From: Artemisia argyi
Taxonomy: Eukaryota; Streptophyta; Magnoliopsida; Asterales; Asteraceae
Direction: 5' to 3'
NCBI GenBank assembly: GCA_030686995.1
Contig: CM060696.1
Span: 12,561,987 to 12,625,986 of the forward strand
DNA: 64,000 bases
Below are positions 61,275 through 64,000 of the stretch, in pieces. The position numbers were made by a program, and so were the translations under genes. Within the stretch, counting starts at the first letter, position 1; each line of letters begins with the position of its first letter. The notes under the pieces are model-generated. The model was not told the DNA's origin. It saw only the letters and a list, made by a program, of their open reading frames with translations, and ran no database searches.

Positions 61275-61342
<68 letters not shown>

Positions 61343-61417
61343 CTTGTTATGGGTAAAAATGGTTAATTTATGTTGTAATAACGTGTTAATCGTAGGAAAA
61401 TTTTACGGGATGTTATA
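57096..61417 (-). repeat. Gypsy LTR B (5' LTR)
   Basis: 4322 bp, partner of LTR A. TATA at 60251-60259, tRNA-like sequence at 59202-59274, TA run at 61276-61341. Confidence 0.9.
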
Positions 61418-61877
61418 GGCTGCCTTAGAACCCAGCTAAGAATAGATATCTATATCCGGCCTAGTTAGGGTAGCAATGGGTGGTTCCTTTCTATAACGTA
61501 TGCCCAGCTAGTGACCGCCGAGGGGCCCACTCACTACGACCACTTTATAGAGATTGATTTGGAATGATGTTGAATTTCGAAATCTATGCCAGCTTCTAGT
61601 CACACATAGCACCCAACTCTTCAGGTCCACAACTCTTTATAACTTAAACCTATGACCTCACCAGCGTAAGCTGACTTTTTAGCATGTTTTTCTCATGTAA
61701 CAAGACGCTTGCTTTCGTAGTTTGGACTTCGGTGGAGTGGCATGGCTTGGGCATGGTTTGAGGAATTGATAAAACTCTGATGTTTCTTTTTATGGACCTA
61801 AATACTTTTATCTATTATGGGCTTTCCTTTTTCAAGATTTTGGATGAATGTAAACTTTGACTAAATGTTGACTTTTG

Positions 61878-63218
61878 TGTTGACATAAATAATGTCTTAA
61901 AACATTGTTAGCATATTAACAATGTCTCTATGTTTTGATAATTACAAAGCATAAACTCATTAATCTAAAACTTATGACGTAAACAAGTTTTTAGTGCTTA
62001 ATATTTGTCTTTGATTCCATATCACTTAAGGTATGAATAAACAAAGGGTTTATTACATTTCATGATCAAAGGAAATTTCTCTAATCACTAGAATTTTTAT
62101 AAAATGTTTTAAACATCTTATATCTTTTACAAAATCACTTTTGGAATTAAAAGAATATGTTTAATTCATAATAAATATATGATTTCAAATTTCCAACCAA
62201 AAATGGCAAATTCTATCCAGAAAAATATTCCCCACAAAAAGACAAGAAAAACCAACGTTCAGGAGGGCGGCCCCCTTAATGTTACTAGGCGGCCCCCTTA
62301 ATCATTAAGGGGACCGGCCTACAATTAAGGGGACCGGCCACGCTCCAGAACAGTATTTTCCCCCCCTTTAAATACTGATTCATCCCTCAGATTTTTCTCA
62401 CCTTTTGCACTTCTAAATTTCTGATCCAGATCTAATTCTCTATTCTCTCATCCTTTGATCATAAGTGTATATATATTCTTTGTTTCAAAGTGATCCAATT
62501 TCCATCCTCTCAAGTGCAAGAGAAGAATACTTCTATCTTCCTAGACAAGAAGTATTACAACTTGTTGTGATCTCCACATCAAAGTTGTTGGTGTAACATC
62601 AAGATTATTTACATACTCTTTGTGAAGATTGTTGTGAATATTTGCTTGTAGATAGTTGTGTTAGATATAGATTGTGTGATTAGTTGATAGCTTGGTGTGA
62701 AGAAGAAAAGCTAGGAAATCTATTGGTGTGAAGAAGCTAGGTGTGAAGTAGATTGATTTGAAGAAGGTGTGTAGAAGGTGTGACTTAGGTGTGAAGGTGT
62801 TGTGGTGTGATTATTGGTGTGTAGATTGGTGTGTAGATTGGTGTGTAAATTGGTGTGTAGATTGGTGTGAATATTGGTGTGTAAATTGGTGTGTAAGGTT
62901 TTCTCCGCCATAAGGGAGCTTGTTGATATAGTGAAGAAAACTCTCGAGTTAGGTGCTCGGGGAGTGGAGTAGGGCAAGGAAGGTGTCCTTGTAGCCGAAC
63001 CACTATAAATCTCTTGTCTCGCGGTTCGATCTTTCCATCTCTTACTTATTATTGTCACTTATCATTATTATATATTTCGTATTGATACTTGTTTATATTG
63101 TGCAATACTTGAGATCACATATTATCGAATCTAAGTTTTAAAACACTAAAACTATTTTTACAACTAATTAAAAAGACGTAAAACTATTCAACCCCCCCCC
63201 CCCTTCTAGTTTTCCACA
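61878..63218 (+). repeat. Copia 5' LTR, diverged subfamily
   Basis: 1341 bp, TG...CA, ending CTAGTTTTCCACA like LTRs 1 and 2 but considerably diverged in the middle. Contains the GC-rich palindromic block (62262-62346) and a 12-bp tandem repeat (62812-62898, ATTGGTGTGTAG type). Confidence 0.88.
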
Positions 63219-63234
63219 ATTGGTATCAAGAGCC
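63219..63234 (+). other. Primer-binding site of the second copia element
   Basis: TTGGTATCAAGAGCC directly after the LTR, a Met-tRNA-type site with one extra A. Confidence 0.75.
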
Positions 63235-63286
63235 ATGTCTAGCAAGAATTTTAAAATATATTGTATTTTAAAACTTGTAACGATCT

Positions 63287-64000
63287 ATGGAATCTGAAAA
63301 ATATTTAGAAGGGCAATCTATGCAAAGACCACCACTATTTGAAAGTGATGGATTTTTATATTGGAAAAATAGATTCGAAACGTATGTGAAATCAAAAGAT
63401 CTTGATCTTTGGCATATTATTACCTTTGGTGATTTTCCCCCTATTCAATACAATGTTGAAACTAAAATGGATGAAATTGTAGCTTTTGAAAAACAAAATG
63501 ATGATTTGAAAAAGAAACTAGCAAAAAATAATGAGGCTAAAATGGTTATTTATAATGCGTTACCACGCAAAGAATATGAAAGAATTTTTATGTGTAAAAC
63601 CACAAAAGAAATTTGGGATTCTTTACTAATCACTCACCAAGGTAATAGCCAAGTCAAAGATAATAAAATAGATCTTCTTGTACAACAATATGAACAATTT
63701 ACGATTCCAGAAGAGGAATCAATTGATAATGTTTTTGCTAAGTTTAACACTATCATCACAAGTTTAAAAGCACTTGATGAGACATTTTCTAGTAAAAATT
63801 GTGTTAGGAAATTTCTTAGGGCATTGCATCCAAAATGGCGAGCTAAGGTCACGGCAATTGAAGAATCAAAGAACTTGATGACGTTATCACTAGATGAACT
63901 AATTGGCAACTTGAAGGTTCATAAAGAAATCATAAGAAGAGATTCGGAAACGGTCAAAGCCAAGAAAGAACAAATCAAATCCATTGCTCTAAAAGCCAAA
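63287..64000 (+). CDS. gag: Copia Gag, N-terminal 238 codons (partial at window end)
   Basis: The open frame from ATG 63287 reads [20 protein letters not shown] and stays open to the last base. It is about 90% identical by eye to residues 1-238 of the gag at 9880-11673, with roughly two dozen mostly conservative changes. It covers the UBN2/DUF4219-type gag domain. The zinc knuckle would lie beyond the window. The conservation contrasts with the strong divergence of the LTRs of the two elements. Confidence 0.9.
   Translation, partial: MESEKYLEGQSMQRPPLFESDGFLYWKNRFETYVKSKDLDLWHIITFGDFPPIQYNVETKMDEIVAFEKQNDDLKKKLAKNNEAKMVIYNALPRKEYERIFMCKTTKEIWDSLLITHQGNSQVKDNKIDLLVQQYEQFTIPEEESIDNVFAKFNTIITSLKALDETFSSKNCVRKFLRALHPKWRAKVTAIEESKNLMTLSLDELIGNLKVHKEIIRRDSETVKAKKEQIKSIALKAK

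Larger units (their letters stand above)
48984..61417 (-). mobile_element. 12.4-kb gypsy retrotransposon with TA...TA LTR ends and antisense cargo genes
   Basis: LTRs of 4342 bp (48984-53325) and 4322 bp (57096-61417) begin TATAACACCCC and end GGGATGTTATA. The perfect TSD GGCTG flanks them (48979-48983, 61418-61422), so the non-canonical TA...TA boundaries are real. The primer site on the minus strand (57080-57092) and an RNase H-end remnant on the minus strand (near 53450-53600) give minus orientation. The 3.8-kb interior lacks gag, protease, RT and integrase. It carries three gene-like units on the plus strand (53796-53957, 55069-55748, 56152-56561). The two LTRs differ by a few percent by eye. 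Confidence 0.9.
45894..61877 (+). repeat. Gypsy-type LTR split by a nested 12.4-kb element
   Basis: The LTR starts TGTGACAACTGG after a purine-rich tract, resembling the start TGTCACAACTC of the LTR at 26816. It runs to 48983, is interrupted by the element at 48984-61417, resumes at 61423, and is cut by a copia insertion at 61878. The pieces total about 3.5 kb. They carry the same landmarks as the other gypsy LTRs, in the same order: the ...GTAAGTTTCATAGCCCCAC block near 48817, and the AACTTAAACCTATGACCTCACC and TTTTTAGCATG block near 61640. The far end is not reached. Confidence 0.7.
61878..64000 (+). mobile_element. Second gag-bearing copia element, 5' part (runs off window)
   Basis: The LTR starts TGTTGACATAAATAATG, matching the start of the LTR at 4898-6582 in sense orientation, and is followed by a primer site and gag. 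It inserted into the gypsy LTR. The status of its pol cannot be judged because the window ends within gag. Confidence 0.88.

Noticed and set aside
62720..63058. His-Thr-Asn repeat ORF on the minus strand
   Set aside because: Translation of a 12-bp tandem repeat in the LTR, antisense to the element.
63634..63909. Minus-strand ORF opposite the gag at 63287
   Set aside because: Antisense shadow of the gag coding sequence. The same applies to plus-strand frames opposite 9880-11673 and 38125-40938.

Overview
This window is AT-rich plant nuclear DNA consisting almost entirely of transposable elements, stacked and nested in one another. The evidence is long LTR retrotransposons with Met-tRNA-type primer sites, Ty1/copia and Ty3/gypsy protein remnants, hAT and Mutator-type DNA elements with intact target-site duplications (TSDs), TATA-box promoters, spliced exons, and exon fragments of plant-type ferrochelatase and a LETM1-like protein. 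A eudicot with very large gypsy LTRs (possibly Asteraceae) is an inference only. I find no complete ordinary host gene.

Layout. 1-4.9 kb: host-gene exon fragments (LETM1-like, ferrochelatase) on the minus strand and a degenerate 10-bp repeat array. 4.9-21.6 kb: a minus-strand Ty1/copia (SIRE-like) element that keeps an intact gag but has lost nearly all of pol. It is arranged as LTR-internal-LTR-second internal copy (truncated), and the second copy is split by a 4.4-kb solo gypsy-type LTR (TSD GGGTC). 21.7-22.5 kb: an 808-bp non-autonomous hAT (TSD AACGGACG). 22.8-26.8 kb: a 4.0-kb Mutator-like element (TSD CTTCCCTTT) whose arms are long inverted decamer arrays. 26.8-35.1 kb: a gypsy element with 3.1-kb LTRs (TSD CCTTT) and a collapsed 2.1-kb interior, starting at the base after the Mutator TSD. 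36-42.7 kb: LTR-like debris, then a broken copia gag-pol on the minus strand. 42.7-45.9 kb: AT-rich LTR-like remnants. 45.9-61.9 kb: one gypsy-type LTR split by a 12.4-kb gypsy element that has TA...TA LTR ends and a GGCTG TSD. 61.9-64 kb: the start of another gag-bearing copia element, running off the window.

The most unusual segment is the 3.8-kb interior of the 12.4-kb element. Most of its pol is gone. In its place, on the strand opposite to the element, are three gene-like units: two related small multi-pass membrane proteins with matching intron-donor positions, and a broken polyglutamine ORF. The second membrane gene and the polyQ ORF each have a clear TATA box just upstream. I do not recognise these proteins. 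The gag-only copia family is the second point of interest, because its gag stays conserved between two diverged elements while pol is dead in the copy that can be seen.
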